DNA of 64,000 nt from Leucobacter chinensis (GCF_019049105.1 NZ_JAHQZR010000013.1:62001-126000), one strand, 5' to 3'; shown: positions 26,723 through 36,070, numbered from the stretch's first letter. Numbers and translations: made by a program. Notes: a model not told the origin generated them from the sequence alone.

Positions 26723-27844
26723 ATGCGAAGAGGGTCATTCGCCCGTGCCGTGACAACCGTAACGGCGGCTGTAGCCGCCGGAGGCCTGCTGCTAGGGTGC
26801 TCTCAGAGCGCCCCAACAGGCGACGCGAGCGCTGAGACAAAAGCCGACGCCATTACCGTGACCGATCAGCGCGGCAAAGAGGTAACGCTTGACGCACCCG
26901 CTGAAACGATCGCCTCAGCTGTCATTCCCGCCCCCGCGATTATCGCGGCGGTTGACGGGTCTTGGGATCGCATCGTCGGCATTAACCAGTCGCTGCTTGA
27001 CGCCAACAAGCTCGGCATCATCAGCAAGATTTTTCCCGAATCGGTAACGACCCCCGTCATCTCGGGGCGCGACTTCGTGCCCAACATGGAAGAGATTCTG
27101 ACGCTCGACCCAGACCTCGTCGTGCAGTGGGGTTACTTGGGTGACGACTTCACGGCCCCGATCGAAGACGCTGGCATGCCGCTCGTCGGTCTCGAGTACG
27201 GCACGCAGGAAGACCTTGAGACGTGGATCACGTTGTTCGGCGATCTCATTGGCAAGAGCGATCGTGCTACCGAGATGATCGATTGGATGCACACCGAGGC
27301 AGCCGACGTGACGAAGCAGGTCGAGTCGCTGGATGCGAAGTCGCCGCGCGCGCTGAGCCTCTCGTACAACGACACCGGGCTGGGTGTGTCGACGGGGTCA
27401 GACTACGCGCAGTACGTCTTTGACCTCACGGGCCTCACGAACGTGGCTGAGAACGCACAGGTTTCTGAGGGCGTCGCGAGCGCCGAGCAGATTCTCGACT
27501 GGGACCCCGAGATCATTTTCCTCTCGGCCTTTGACGAGGCAACGCCCGAAGATGTCTACGCTGATGACCGCTTCGCGAACGTTTCTGCGGTGAAGAACAA
27601 GCGCGTCTACCGCGCGCCTCTTGGCGTGTACCGCTGGCAGGTGCCGAGCGCGGAGTCGCCACTGTTCTGGAACTGGGTTGCAGCGCTCGCTTACCCTGGT
27701 GAGTTCGAGGTCGATCTGACCGCTGAAATGAAGCAGCAGATCTCGTTCCTCTACAACTACGAGCTCACTCAGGAAGACATTGATTTGGTGCTGCGCACCG
27801 ACATCAATGAGCAGAGTGCGCACTACGATGTCGTCAGTAACTAA
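26723..27844 (+). CDS. Iron-siderophore ABC transporter substrate-binding lipoprotein (FecB/FepB type)
   Basis: ATG 26723 follows CAGGAG; 373 residues. The N-terminus is a lipoprotein signal (VTAAVAAGGLLLGC). The mature protein is a periplasmic-binding-protein-2-like (TroA superfamily) fold: ITVTDQRGKEVTLDAPAETIASAVIPAPAIIAAVDG, MEEILTLDPDLVVQWG, the long bridging helix, then ASAEQILDWDPEIIFLS. It captures ferric siderophores or haem outside the membrane. An iron box precedes it. The operon continues with permease and ATPase and overlaps the permease start by 17 nt. Confidence 0.9.
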   Translation: MRRGSFARAVTTVTAAVAAGGLLLGCSQSAPTGDASAETKADAITVTDQRGKEVTLDAPAETIASAVIPAPAIIAAVDGSWDRIVGINQSLLDANKLGIISKIFPESVTTPVISGRDFVPNMEEILTLDPDLVVQWGYLGDDFTAPIEDAGMPLVGLEYGTQEDLETWITLFGDLIGKSDRATEMIDWMHTEAADVTKQVESLDAKSPRALSLSYNDTGLGVSTGSDYAQYVFDLTGLTNVAENAQVSEGVASAEQILDWDPEIIFLSAFDEATPEDVYADDRFANVSAVKNKRVYRAPLGVYRWQVPSAESPLFWNWVAALAYPGEFEVDLTAEMKQQISFLYNYELTQEDIDLVLRTDINEQSAHYDVVSN

Positions 27845-28928
27845 CACCGGCACACCAGGCTCGACGGCTTCGGGCGTGAACGCTGCCCGGGCCGTCGAGC
27901 GCGGCGGTCGCCGTGACCGCTGGTTCACCGCCGCGCTCGCGCTTGCTTTGCTCGTGCTCGTCGTGGTTTCGCTCGGGCTCGGTCGCCTGTATGTCGCGCC
28001 CGCAGACGTGATCGGCATTTCGCTGCATGAACTCGGTTTCACCGGCATTCCGGTGACGTGGGATGACAAGGCTCACACCGCCGTCACCCTGATTCGCGCC
28101 CCGCGCGTGCTCACCGCGGTGCTCGTGGGTGCGGCTCTCTCGGTCTCTGGTGCGGTGCTGCAGGCGCTCTTCCGCAACCCGCTCGTCTCGCCTGACGTGA
28201 TTGGCGTCTCGTCGGCGGCCTCGTTCGGAGGAGTGCTCGCCATTCTCATTGGCGGCGGAGGGCTGATGCTCATGGGCGGCGCTTTCGTGTTTGGGCTGTT
28301 GGCCGCCGTGCTCGTGATGGCGCTCGGCAAGATCCGCACCGGTTCTCCCGTGCTCACGATCGTGCTGGGAGGTATTGTCGTGGCCGCGTTCTTCAACGCC
28401 CTCGTGTCGCTCGTGACGTATCTCGCCGATCCGTACACCACGCTTCCGTCGATCACGTTCTGGCTCATGGGCTCGTTCGCGTCGGCGAGTTGGGGCAAGC
28501 TGCTGCTGCTCACGGTGCCCGTGTTTGTGGGGCTCGTGTTGGTCATGGCGCTGAGGTGGCGCATCAACGTGCTCTCGCTCGGTGACGAAGAGGCGCAGGC
28601 CTTGGGGCTCAATCCCGGGCGGCTGCGCGGGCTGCTCATCGTTGCCGTTGCCCTGCTGACCGCGGCGACGGTCGCGGTCGCTGGCGTGATTGGCTGGGTC
28701 GGTCTCGTGATTCCGCATCTCGTGAGGCTCATTATTGGGCCCGACCACCGCGTGCTCATTCCGGCCTCGGCCCTCTTGGGTGGCGTGTACGTGCTCGGCA
28801 TGGACACCCTCGCGCGCACTCTCTCAGAGGTCGAGGTGCCCGTCGGTATTCTCACCGCGGTGATCGGTGCGCCGGTGTTCGTGACGGTACTCCTTCAGCG
28901 CACGAGAGGGGGCCGCACCCTTGCATAA
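27828..28928 (+). CDS. Iron-siderophore ABC transporter permease (FecCD)
   Basis: ATG 27828 lies inside the end of the binding-protein gene, giving 366 residues and translational coupling. FecCD features include APRVLTAVLVGAALSVSGAVLQALFRNPLVSPDVIGVSSAASFGG, TFWLMGSFASASWGKL, LGDEEAQALGLNPGRLRGLLIVAVALLTAATVAVAGVIGWVGLVIPHLVRLIIGPDHR and the PVGILTAVIGAPVFV end. About ten helices are expected. Only one permease gene is present, so a homodimeric channel is likely. Confidence 0.93.
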   Translation: MSSVTNTGTPGSTASGVNAARAVERGGRRDRWFTAALALALLVLVVVSLGLGRLYVAPADVIGISLHELGFTGIPVTWDDKAHTAVTLIRAPRVLTAVLVGAALSVSGAVLQALFRNPLVSPDVIGVSSAASFGGVLAILIGGGGLMLMGGAFVFGLLAAVLVMALGKIRTGSPVLTIVLGGIVVAAFFNALVSLVTYLADPYTTLPSITFWLMGSFASASWGKLLLLTVPVFVGLVLVMALRWRINVLSLGDEEAQALGLNPGRLRGLLIVAVALLTAATVAVAGVIGWVGLVIPHLVRLIIGPDHRVLIPASALLGGVYVLGMDTLARTLSEVEVPVGILTAVIGAPVFVTVLLQRTRGGRTLA

Positions 28929-29709
28929 TCTGACTCAGGAGGCCGGTGCAGCGAGACTCGCTGCGCGCGGCATCGGTTTTCATTATCCGGGCGGCGACTG
29001 GCTTTTTCGCGACCTGACATTTGCCGTGGATCCCGGCGAGATCGTCGCCGTGCTTGGGCCCAACGCCCGCGGCAAGACGACCCTGCTCACCTGCCTCGCG
29101 GGAGTTCGGGAGCCTCGCGAGGGTAACCTTTCGCGGCAAACCGAGATTGGCTACGTGCCGCAAACGCACTCTGCCGAGCATCCGTTTAGTGCCCACGAGA
29201 TGGTCGTCATGGGGCGTGCGCGCAAGGTGCGTGCGTGGTCGAGCCCCTCGGCGAGCGACCGTGATGCTGCCTGGGCGGCGCTCGAACGGGTGGGCCTTGC
29301 CGATTATGGCGACCGCCCCTTTCGGGCGCTCTCTGGGGGCCAGCGGCAGCTCGTGCTTATGGCCAGGGCGCTCGTGTGCGAGCCGGGCCTACTCATTCTC
29401 GACGAGCCGACGAGCGCGCTCGACCTGCGCAACCAGCGCCGCGTGCTCACCGTGATGCGTGACCTCGCGAGCGAGGGTATGAGCGTACTGTTCACGACGC
29501 ACGATCCGACGCACGCGCTGCACGTCTCGGAGCGAACCCTGCTCATGGATCGTGACGTGAGGTTTGACGAGACCCAGGGGCTGCTCACGGCCGAACGCCT
29601 GGGCGAGCTCTACCAGACCCCGGTCAAGACGGCCGAGGTGTTATTTGAAGCGGGGCCACGCACCGTCGTGGCGCCCGACCTGCTGACGAAAGGAAGCCAC
29701 GAATCATGA
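28921..29709 (+). CDS. Iron-siderophore ABC transporter ATP-binding protein
   Basis: TTG 28921 overlaps the permease stop by 8 nt; 262 residues. It has Walker A GPNARGKTT, the signature ALSGGQRQLVLMARALV, Walker B LLILDEPTSALDLRNQ and the switch histidine in LFTTHDPTHAL. FecE/FepC-type helix elements (HPFSAHEMVVMGRARKVRAWSSPSASD) are present. It drives uptake with the two preceding genes. It overlaps the following unknown gene by 4 nt (ATGA). Confidence 0.92.
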   Translation: MHNLTQEAGAARLAARGIGFHYPGGDWLFRDLTFAVDPGEIVAVLGPNARGKTTLLTCLAGVREPREGNLSRQTEIGYVPQTHSAEHPFSAHEMVVMGRARKVRAWSSPSASDRDAAWAALERVGLADYGDRPFRALSGGQRQLVLMARALVCEPGLLILDEPTSALDLRNQRRVLTVMRDLASEGMSVLFTTHDPTHALHVSERTLLMDRDVRFDETQGLLTAERLGELYQTPVKTAEVLFEAGPRTVVAPDLLTKGSHES

Positions 29710-30365
29710 CCCGAGTGGTAACCCTCACGGGGCATGTGCCGGCGCCGAATAGGCCCGGCACAACCAGCGAGCACTCGTTTCGCGACGTGTACGACCTGCC
29801 CGACCTCGATCTCCATGAGACGCGTGGCCTCGTCGTGAGTAGCGGCTGCGACCGCCGCTTTCTCGCCTCCCTTCGACCGCTCCTGAGTGACTGGGTGCGC
29901 GGGGGCGGGCGCATGCTCGTGAACGGTCACCCGGTGCTGCGCATCGTCGACGGTGAGCCCGAGTTTCGCAAGATGGAGTTTCACACCCCGCGAGACCTCT
30001 GGCTCACCGCGTGCGATGAGCACCCGATCTGGCGAGACATCAACCGCACCGAGTTGCTCTTCCAAACCGGAGTTCCGGGCGATCACACGTTTGAGACCCT
30101 CGAGCGCATCGGGGTCGCGGGTTTTTACGCGCGCGGTTATCTCGCCGGTTTGCCAGAGCACAGCACGATCGTCACGGGCATTGGCCCTGGCCGTCTACCC
30201 GTTGACATCAGCTACCCGCTGGGCCTCGGCGAGGTCATCGTGCACGCCGGCAATGACCTGACGGCGTTTTCGATGACCGACTCGGCCGAAACGAGGCTCG
30301 GCGAGCAGTCGAGGGCGTACCTTGCCGAGGCCCCCGAGCCCCAGACGACAGGAGATGAACGATGA
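29706..30365 (+). CDS. Unknown protein, first of two paralogues in the iron-uptake operon
   Basis: I do not recognise this 219-residue protein with confidence. It overlaps the ATPase gene by ATGA and the next gene by ATGA, so it is an integral operon member. A Rossmann/flavodoxin-like alternation is visible: TRGLVVSSGCDRRFLASLRPLLSDWVRGGGRMLVNGHPVLRI, then HPIWRDINRTELLFQTGVPGDH, and GEVIVHAGNDLTAFSMTD. This is reminiscent of ThuA/class I glutamine amidotransferase-like proteins, but no Cys-His-Glu triad is evident. No signal peptide or membrane segment is seen. Cytoplasmic handling of a siderophore or its regulation is possible; this is inference. Confidence 0.75.
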   Translation: MTRVVTLTGHVPAPNRPGTTSEHSFRDVYDLPDLDLHETRGLVVSSGCDRRFLASLRPLLSDWVRGGGRMLVNGHPVLRIVDGEPEFRKMEFHTPRDLWLTACDEHPIWRDINRTELLFQTGVPGDHTFETLERIGVAGFYARGYLAGLPEHSTIVTGIGPGRLPVDISYPLGLGEVIVHAGNDLTAFSMTDSAETRLGEQSRAYLAEAPEPQTTGDER

Positions 30366-31033
30366 GGCGCACCGGCTTTCTTCACGGGGCAACCTTCTTT
30401 CACGAGGCGACGCTGCAAGACCCCGCGGTTATCGCGAACGATCTCGTCGATCTCTATGGGCCTGGCCTCACAGCCGGCCAGCTCGACGAGGTCGACGCCC
30501 TCTACGTGTCATCGCGGCTGCACGAGAGTGTGCTTGAACGGGTCACCCCGCACGTGCTCGAATTTCTCGACCGTCCCGGCACCCGCGTGTACATCGACGG
30601 TGTGAACCGGGTGGGCGAGTGGCTTCCCGGCACCACCGAGACGGTTCGCGGAACGAACTTCTGGGCCTGGCGCGTGGGCGAAGACGTGGGCAGGCGCTCA
30701 CGCAACCAGGAGCACCCGGTGTGGCGCTACCTCAGTGAGCGCTCGGTGCACTGGCACTACCACGGCGTGCTCGATCACCCCGAGGCCGCGGTGCCCCTCG
30801 TCTCGCTCGAGCCGGTCGCGAACCCTCCGCAGGAGGTCGACCCGTGGGGCCTCGGCTACCGTGCCCTGCCGGGGCACCCGAACACGGTGCTCTACTGCGA
30901 CGATGCGACGTTTGAGAGCGAGCTCATCGTGAGCACGATGGACGCCTCGTACCACCACGGTTCGGGCTTCATGCCCGGCGCAACTCAGCTCATGTACCGC
31001 ATGATGCGCTGGCTCGCAGAGCCCGCCGCGTGA
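30362..31033 (+). CDS. Unknown protein, second of two paralogues in the iron-uptake operon
   Basis: This 223-residue protein appears distantly related to the preceding one: both have a VSS-start strand followed by a helix and a GTRVYIDG/GRMLVNG strand, an EHPVWR/EHPIWR element, and a late strand with a small motif (NTVLYCDDATF versus EVIVHAGNDLT). Extra features here are VNRVGEWLPGTTETVRGTNFWAW and the histidine-rich VHWHYHGVLDHP and SYHHGSGFMPG. The clustered histidines could bind metal. It is the last gene of the operon, followed by a strong terminator. Function unknown. Confidence 0.75.
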   Translation: MRRTGFLHGATFFHEATLQDPAVIANDLVDLYGPGLTAGQLDEVDALYVSSRLHESVLERVTPHVLEFLDRPGTRVYIDGVNRVGEWLPGTTETVRGTNFWAWRVGEDVGRRSRNQEHPVWRYLSERSVHWHYHGVLDHPEAAVPLVSLEPVANPPQEVDPWGLGYRALPGHPNTVLYCDDATFESELIVSTMDASYHHGSGFMPGATQLMYRMMRWLAEPAA

Positions 31034-31122
31034 GTGCCACGGCTCGGTCTGCGCGCTCGATATTGCGTGCGGATCGGGCCGCGAGATCCGCCGCAAACGA
31101 GTCGCCGAGGAGCGGCTTCTGC

Positions 31123-31159
31123 GGGCCCGGCGAAGCACGGTTTTGCGGCCGCCGGGCCC
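31123..31159 (+). terminator. Rho-independent terminator after the iron-uptake operon
   Basis: GGGCCCGGCG (31123-31132) pairs with CGCCGGGCCC (31150-31159); TTTTGTTG follows. It is a well-formed intrinsic terminator 90 bp after the last stop codon. Confidence 0.85.
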
Positions 31160-31191
31160 TTTTGTTGGTTGTGGGGCACACCGTACAACAA

Positions 31192-31213
31192 ACATTGATG
31201 GTTTCAACAATGT
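31192..31213. promoter_or_regulatory. Inverted repeat upstream of pyc (candidate operator)
   Basis: ACATTG (31192-31197) and CAATGT (31208-31213) are perfect arms with a 10-nt spacer that itself has TTGA/TCAA symmetry. It lies about 100-120 bp before the pyc start, just upstream of the predicted promoter, the usual place for an activator. Confidence 0.45.
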
Positions 31214-31226
31214 GGTTCTTCGAGTC

Positions 31227-31254
31227 TTTGCGCTATGAGGTTTTCCCCTACTAT
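31227..31254 (+). promoter_or_regulatory. Predicted promoter of pyc
   Basis: TTTGCG (31227-31232), a 16-nt spacer and TACTAT (31249-31254) fit a primary-sigma promoter. The distance to the start codon is 57 nt. Confidence 0.45.
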
Positions 31255-31310
31255 AGGCAGTGGTCAACCATTAGCGGTCCACAAGACCTGGTGTTGCAGA
31301 GAGGCACAAC

Positions 31311-34300
31311 ATGTTCAAGAAGGTACTGGTAGCGAACCGTGGCGAGATCGCCATTCGGGCATTTCGCGCGGCATACGAGTTGGGGGCGCGCACGGTCGCG
31401 GTCTTTCCCTATGAAGACAGGAACTCGCTTCACCGCTTAAAGGCTGACGAGGCGTACCAGATCGGTACGGTTGGGCACCCGGTTCGGGCATACCTCGACG
31501 TTGACGAGATCATTCGCGTGGCGAAGGAATCTGGCGCTGACGCCATTTACCCGGGCTACGGTTTTCTCTCAGAAAACCCGCACCTCGCCGAGGCTGCGCG
31601 CGACGCCGGCATCACGTTCATCGGGCCGAGCAAAGAAGCACTCGAGATGGCCGGCAACAAGGTTGCGGCAAAGAATCACGCGATTGAGGCCGGCGTTCCG
31701 GTCTTGAAATCGACCCCACCGACGACCGACATTGAGGCGCTCATCAAGGGCGCCGAAGAAATCGGGTACCCGCTCTTCGCAAAGGCGGTAGCGGGCGGCG
31801 GCGGCCGCGGCATGCGTCGCGTCGAGAAGCCAGAACTCCTGCGCGAGGCACTCGAGAGCGCAATGCGTGAGGCCGACAGCGCCTTCGGCGACCCCACCAT
31901 GTTCATCGAGCAGGCGGTGCTTCGCCCACGTCACATCGAGGTGCAGGTACTCGCCGATCGCTCGGGCGAGACGGTGCACCTCTTCGAGCGTGACTGCTCG
32001 GTGCAGCGCCGCCACCAGAAGGTCGTCGAGATCGCACCCGCTCCCAACATCTCGCAGGAGAAGCGCGACGAACTCACCCGCGACGCCGTCGCGTTCGCAC
32101 GCTCGATCGGCTACGAAAATGCCGGCACCGTCGAGTTCTTGCTCGACACTGAGGGTGAGCGCAAGGGCGAGCACGTGTTCATCGAGATGAACCCGCGCAT
32201 TCAGGTTGAGCACACCGTGACCGAAGAGATCACCGACATCGACCTTGTGCAGGCGCAGATGCTCATTGCGTCTGGCTCATCACTCGCAGAACTTGGGCTC
32301 ACGCAAGACAAGATCAAGATGCACGGTGCCGCACTGCAGTGCCGCATCACGACCGAAGATCCCGCCGACGGGTTCCGCCCCGACCTCGGCCGCATCACCG
32401 CCTACCGCTCACCGGGCGGCGGCGGCGTGCGTCTCGACGGCGGCACGATCAACCCCGGCTCACAAATCAGCCCCCACTTCGACTCGATGCTCGCCAAGCT
32501 CACGAGCCGCGGCCGCGACTACCAGCAGGCGGTCACCCGCCAGCGCCGCGCCCTCGCCGAGTTCCGCATTCGCGGCGTCGCCACGAACATCCCGTTCCTC
32601 ATGGCCGTGCTCGACGACGAAGAGTTTCGCGCAGGCGACGTCTCGACCGCTTTCATTGAAGAGCGCCCCGAGCTGCTGAGTCTCAACCGCCCGCAAGACC
32701 GCGCTTCGAAGATTCTGCAGTACGTCGCTAACACGACGGTCAACAAGCCGAACGGTGAACGCCCGACGCGCCTGCAGGTTGCCGACAAGCTGCCCATCAT
32801 CGACACGAACGCCGACATTCAGCCCGGCTCGCGCCAGCGCCTCGAACAGCTCGGCCCCGAGGGCTTCGCGAAGGCCCTTCGCGAGCAGAAGGAGCTCGCG
32901 GTCACCGAGACGACCTTCCGCGACGCACACCAGTCGATTCTCGCGACCCGCGTGCGCACCCGCGACCTGACGGCCGTGGCCCCCCACATCGCGATGCTCA
33001 CCCCTGAGCTGCTCTCGGTCGAGGCCTGGGGCGGCGCGACGTACGACGTGGCCCTCCGGTTCTTGGGAGAGGATCCCTGGGAGCGACTCGCAAAGATCCG
33101 CGAAGAAATGCCAAATATCGCGGTCCAGATGCTGTTGCGCGGCCAGAACACGGTCGGTTACACGCCATACCCGGCCAAGGTTGCCCGCGCCTTCGTGCAA
33201 GAGGCGGCAGAGACCGGCGTTGATATCTTCCGTATCTTTGATGCACTGAACGATGTCGAACAGATGCGCGTCGCGATTGACGCGGTGCGCGAGACCGGCA
33301 ACACGGTCGCCGAGGTGGCGCTGTGCTACACCGGCAACCTGCTTGACCCGGCTGAAGACCTGTACACGCTCGATTACTACCTGAAGCTTGCAGAGCAGAT
33401 CGTTGACGCTGGCGCACACGTGCTCGCGATCAAAGACATGGCTGGCCTCTTGCGCCCAGCCGCTGCCACGAAGCTCGTCACCGCGCTGCGTGAGCGCTTC
33501 GACCTGCCAGTGCACCTGCACACGCACGACACCCCCGGCGGCCAGCTCGCGACCCTGCTCGCTGCCTCGGCCGCTGGCGTCGACGCGGTTGACGTTGCGA
33601 GCGCACCGCTTTCGGGCGGCACGAGCCAGCCTTCGCTATCGGCCCTCGTCGCGGCGCTCGCCAACACCGAGCGTGACACGGGACTGAACGCCGACAACGT
33701 GCTCGCTCTCGAGCCGTACTGGGATGCGGTGCGCAACATGTACGCACCCTTCGAGTCGGGCCTGCCCGGGCCCACGGGTCGTGTCTACACGCACGAGATT
33801 CCCGGTGGCCAGCTCTCGAACCTGCGCCAGCAGGCGATCGCGCTGGGCCTCGCCGACCACTTCGAGAAGATCGAAGACATGTACGCGGCAGCGAACCGCA
33901 TTCTGGGCCGCGTGCCCAAGGTGACCCCGTCGTCGAAGGTCGTGGGCGATCTCGCGCTGCATCTCGTTGCGGTCGACGCCGACCCTGCCGACTTCGAGCA
34001 GAACCCCGGCAGCTACGACATTCCCGACTCGGTTGTTGGCTTCATGGCCGGCGAACTCGGCGACCTGCCTGGCGGGTGGCCTGAGCCCTTCCGCTCGAAG
34101 GTGCTTGAGGGGCGCTCGGTGAAGCTCTCAGAGGCCGAGGTCTCGGCCGAAGACGAGCAGGCCCTCGCAGAGTCTGGCACCACGCGCCGTCGCGCGCTCA
34201 ACCGTCTGCTCTTCCCAACGCCGACGAAGCAGTACCTCGACGCACGCGACCAATACGGTGATCTCTCGATTCTTGAGACCAACGATTACCTCTACGGGCT

Positions 34301-34718
34301 CATCCCGGGTGAAGAGCATGTGATCGACCTCGAGCGTGGCGTGCGTCTGTTCGTGGGCCTTGAGGCGGTCGGCGAGGCCGACGAGAAGGGCGTGCGCTCG
34401 GTTATGGTGCGCGTCAACGGTCAGGTTCGTCCGGTGTATGTCAAGGACGAGTCGATCAAGGTCGAGGTTGCCCTGGCAGAGAAAGCCGATCGAACTGACC
34501 CGCAGCACGTGGCGGCTCCCTTCGCGGGTTCGGTCACGCAGCGCGTTGCCGTCGGCGATCAGGTTGCCGCGGGTCAGCCCGTCGCGACGATCGAGGCCAT
34601 GAAGATGGAGGCCGCGATCACCGCGAACGTGACCGGAACCGTCACCCGTCTCGCATTCACGGGCACTCGCTCGGTTGAGGCTGGCGATCTCGTGCTTGTC
34701 GTCGAGGTCGACCACTAG
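31311..34718 (+). CDS. pyc: Pyruvate carboxylase
   Basis: A single-chain 1135-residue enzyme, the full length of the family. The biotin carboxylase domain (about 1-450) opens KVLVANRGEIAIRAFRAAYELG and has the glycine-rich AVAGGGGRGMR ATP loop. The carboxyltransferase domain starts near residue 530 (ETTFRDAHQSILATRVRT), with VHLHTHDTPGGQ later. The C-terminal biotin carrier domain has the acceptor lysine Lys1098 in EAMKMEA. It carboxylates pyruvate to oxaloacetate with bicarbonate and ATP, refilling the TCA cycle. AGAGAGG lies before ATG 31311. A 16-bp hairpin terminates it. Confidence 0.97.
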   Translation: MFKKVLVANRGEIAIRAFRAAYELGARTVAVFPYEDRNSLHRLKADEAYQIGTVGHPVRAYLDVDEIIRVAKESGADAIYPGYGFLSENPHLAEAARDAGITFIGPSKEALEMAGNKVAAKNHAIEAGVPVLKSTPPTTDIEALIKGAEEIGYPLFAKAVAGGGGRGMRRVEKPELLREALESAMREADSAFGDPTMFIEQAVLRPRHIEVQVLADRSGETVHLFERDCSVQRRHQKVVEIAPAPNISQEKRDELTRDAVAFARSIGYENAGTVEFLLDTEGERKGEHVFIEMNPRIQVEHTVTEEITDIDLVQAQMLIASGSSLAELGLTQDKIKMHGAALQCRITTEDPADGFRPDLGRITAYRSPGGGGVRLDGGTINPGSQISPHFDSMLAKLTSRGRDYQQAVTRQRRALAEFRIRGVATNIPFLMAVLDDEEFRAGDVSTAFIEERPELLSLNRPQDRASKILQYVANTTVNKPNGERPTRLQVADKLPIIDTNADIQPGSRQRLEQLGPEGFAKALREQKELAVTETTFRDAHQSILATRVRTRDLTAVAPHIAMLTPELLSVEAWGGATYDVALRFLGEDPWERLAKIREEMPNIAVQMLLRGQNTVGYTPYPAKVARAFVQEAAETGVDIFRIFDALNDVEQMRVAIDAVRETGNTVAEVALCYTGNLLDPAEDLYTLDYYLKLAEQIVDAGAHVLAIKDMAGLLRPAAATKLVTALRERFDLPVHLHTHDTPGGQLATLLAASAAGVDAVDVASAPLSGGTSQPSLSALVAALANTERDTGLNADNVLALEPYWDAVRNMYAPFESGLPGPTGRVYTHEIPGGQLSNLRQQAIALGLADHFEKIEDMYAAANRILGRVPKVTPSSKVVGDLALHLVAVDADPADFEQNPGSYDIPDSVVGFMAGELGDLPGGWPEPFRSKVLEGRSVKLSEAEVSAEDEQALAESGTTRRRALNRLLFPTPTKQYLDARDQYGDLSILETNDYLYGLIPGEEHVIDLERGVRLFVGLEAVGEADEKGVRSVMVRVNGQVRPVYVKDESIKVEVALAEKADRTDPQHVAAPFAGSVTQRVAVGDQVAAGQPVATIEAMKMEAAITANVTGTVTRLAFTGTRSVEAGDLVLVVEVDH

Positions 34719-34737
34719 CGGCGACGCGATAGAGCGA

Positions 34738-34774
34738 AGAGGGCCGGCACCGCGTCATGCGGTGCCGGCCCTCT
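34738..34774. terminator. Bidirectional terminator between pyc and the RNA methyltransferase gene
   Basis: AGAGGGCCGGCACCGC (34738-34753) pairs perfectly over 16 bp with 34759-34774 around the 5-nt loop GTCAT. It is 20 bp after the pyc stop and 22 bp from the convergent gene's stop. Confidence 0.85.
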
Positions 34775-34795
34775 GTCGTTGGTGCTGCGGTCTCG

Positions 34796-36070
34796 TTAGC
34801 GTTCGAACACTGCCACGGTCTCGAAGTGGTGGGTGTGCGGGAAGAGGTCGAAGGCGCGCAGCGTAGTGAGCGCGTAGCCTGCCTCTGTGAGCGCCTGGGT
34901 ATCGCGGGCGAGTGCCACGGGGTCACAGGCGACGTACACGATGTTGCGCGGCTCAAGCGTGGTGAGCGCTTTCGTGACGAGGCTGCCTGCGCCAGAACGC
35001 GGCGGATCGAGCACGACGGTCGCCTGCCGCATACGCTCTCGCGACGACGCGTTGCCGTTTTTGATGACGTCGCGCAGGTAGGCATCGACTTTGCCGGTGA
35101 CGGCCATCGCACCAACGAAGTCTGAGAGGTTCTCGGCCGCGTCGTCGGTTGCGCCTGCGTCGGACTCGACGCTCGTCACCTTCACGCGTGGGCCACCGGC
35201 CTCGATCATGGCCGCGCCGAGTAGGCCGACGCCGCCATAGAGGTCGAGGTTTGTTGCGAGCGGATCGAAGCGATCGCCAAGAGCGGTGATCTCGTCGCGT
35301 ACGGCTTCGAAGAGGGTGACGGGGGCCTCGCGGTGCACCTGCCAGAAGCCGCCGGCGCGCACGACGAAGCCGCGGCCGCCGACCGACTCGAAGACACGAT
35401 CGTTCTCGCCGATGCGCTCGCCCGACTCAACGTCGACGATGAGTGCGCGAGGGTCATCGCTACTCGGGGCCACGACATCAATGGCAGCCGCATCGGGAAT
35501 GTACTCGCCGAGCGGCGCGATCATGTTGATCTCGGCGTTCGCGAGCGGCAGCCCTTCGACGTTCACGACCCGGCGGCTGCGAGCGGCGTAGGGGCCGACA
35601 ATGCCGGTCTCTTCATCGACGTGCAAGCGCACGCGTGACCGCCAGCCAAGGCCGCCCAGCTCGTCGTCGCCCTCGGACGCCTCGACCGTTGCGCGCGCTT
35701 CGATCTTGCCGAAACGGAGCATGGCGTCGGTGAGCACGTCTTCTTTGAGAGCCCGCTGGCGAGGCAGGGCGATGTGGCCAAACTCGGCGCCGCCCACGCG
35801 CTCATCGGGATCGCGATCGACCCCGGCCTCTGCCCAGATGTGCGCGACACGGTCGGCAGACGCCTCGACGACGTTCGTAACGCTCGCCCGCGCAAACTTC
35901 TTCTTGCGGGCCTCGGTGACGCGTGCGGTGACGGTCTCGCCCGGAATCGCGTCAGAAACGAAGACGACGCGCCCCTCGTGCCTCGCCACGCTAATGCCGC
36001 CGTGTGCGATGCCGGTGACCTCAAGTTCTATTTCGTCACCAACGGAAAGGGTGCTCTCGTGCTCTGTCAT
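34796..36070 (-). CDS. TrmA/RumA-like class I SAM-dependent RNA methyltransferase
   Basis: ATG 36070 lies behind GGGAGAATGG; 424 residues. The N-terminal TRAM domain (about 1-60: VGDEIELEVTGIAHGGISVARHEGRVVFVSDAIPGETVTARV) is typical of the uracil-5 methyltransferases. The C-terminal Rossmann domain holds NLDLYGGVGLLGAAM (SAM loop), the VLDPPRSGAGS catalytic-loop motif and IVYVACDPVALARD, where the family nucleophile cysteine sits. It should make 5-methyluridine in rRNA or tRNA. The four-cysteine iron-sulfur cluster of E. coli RumA is not present. It ends at the terminator shared with pyc. Confidence 0.88.
   Translation of the reverse strand: MTEHESTLSVGDEIELEVTGIAHGGISVARHEGRVVFVSDAIPGETVTARVTEARKKKFARASVTNVVEASADRVAHIWAEAGVDRDPDERVGGAEFGHIALPRQRALKEDVLTDAMLRFGKIEARATVEASEGDDELGGLGWRSRVRLHVDEETGIVGPYAARSRRVVNVEGLPLANAEINMIAPLGEYIPDAAAIDVVAPSSDDPRALIVDVESGERIGENDRVFESVGGRGFVVRAGGFWQVHREAPVTLFEAVRDEITALGDRFDPLATNLDLYGGVGLLGAAMIEAGGPRVKVTSVESDAGATDDAAENLSDFVGAMAVTGKVDAYLRDVIKNGNASSRERMRQATVVLDPPRSGAGSLVTKALTTLEPRNIVYVACDPVALARDTQALTEAGYALTTLRAFDLFPHTHHFETVAVFER

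Noticed and set aside
32460-33527. A 355-residue open frame on the minus strand
   Set aside because: It lies antisense within pyruvate carboxylase and shows no domain.
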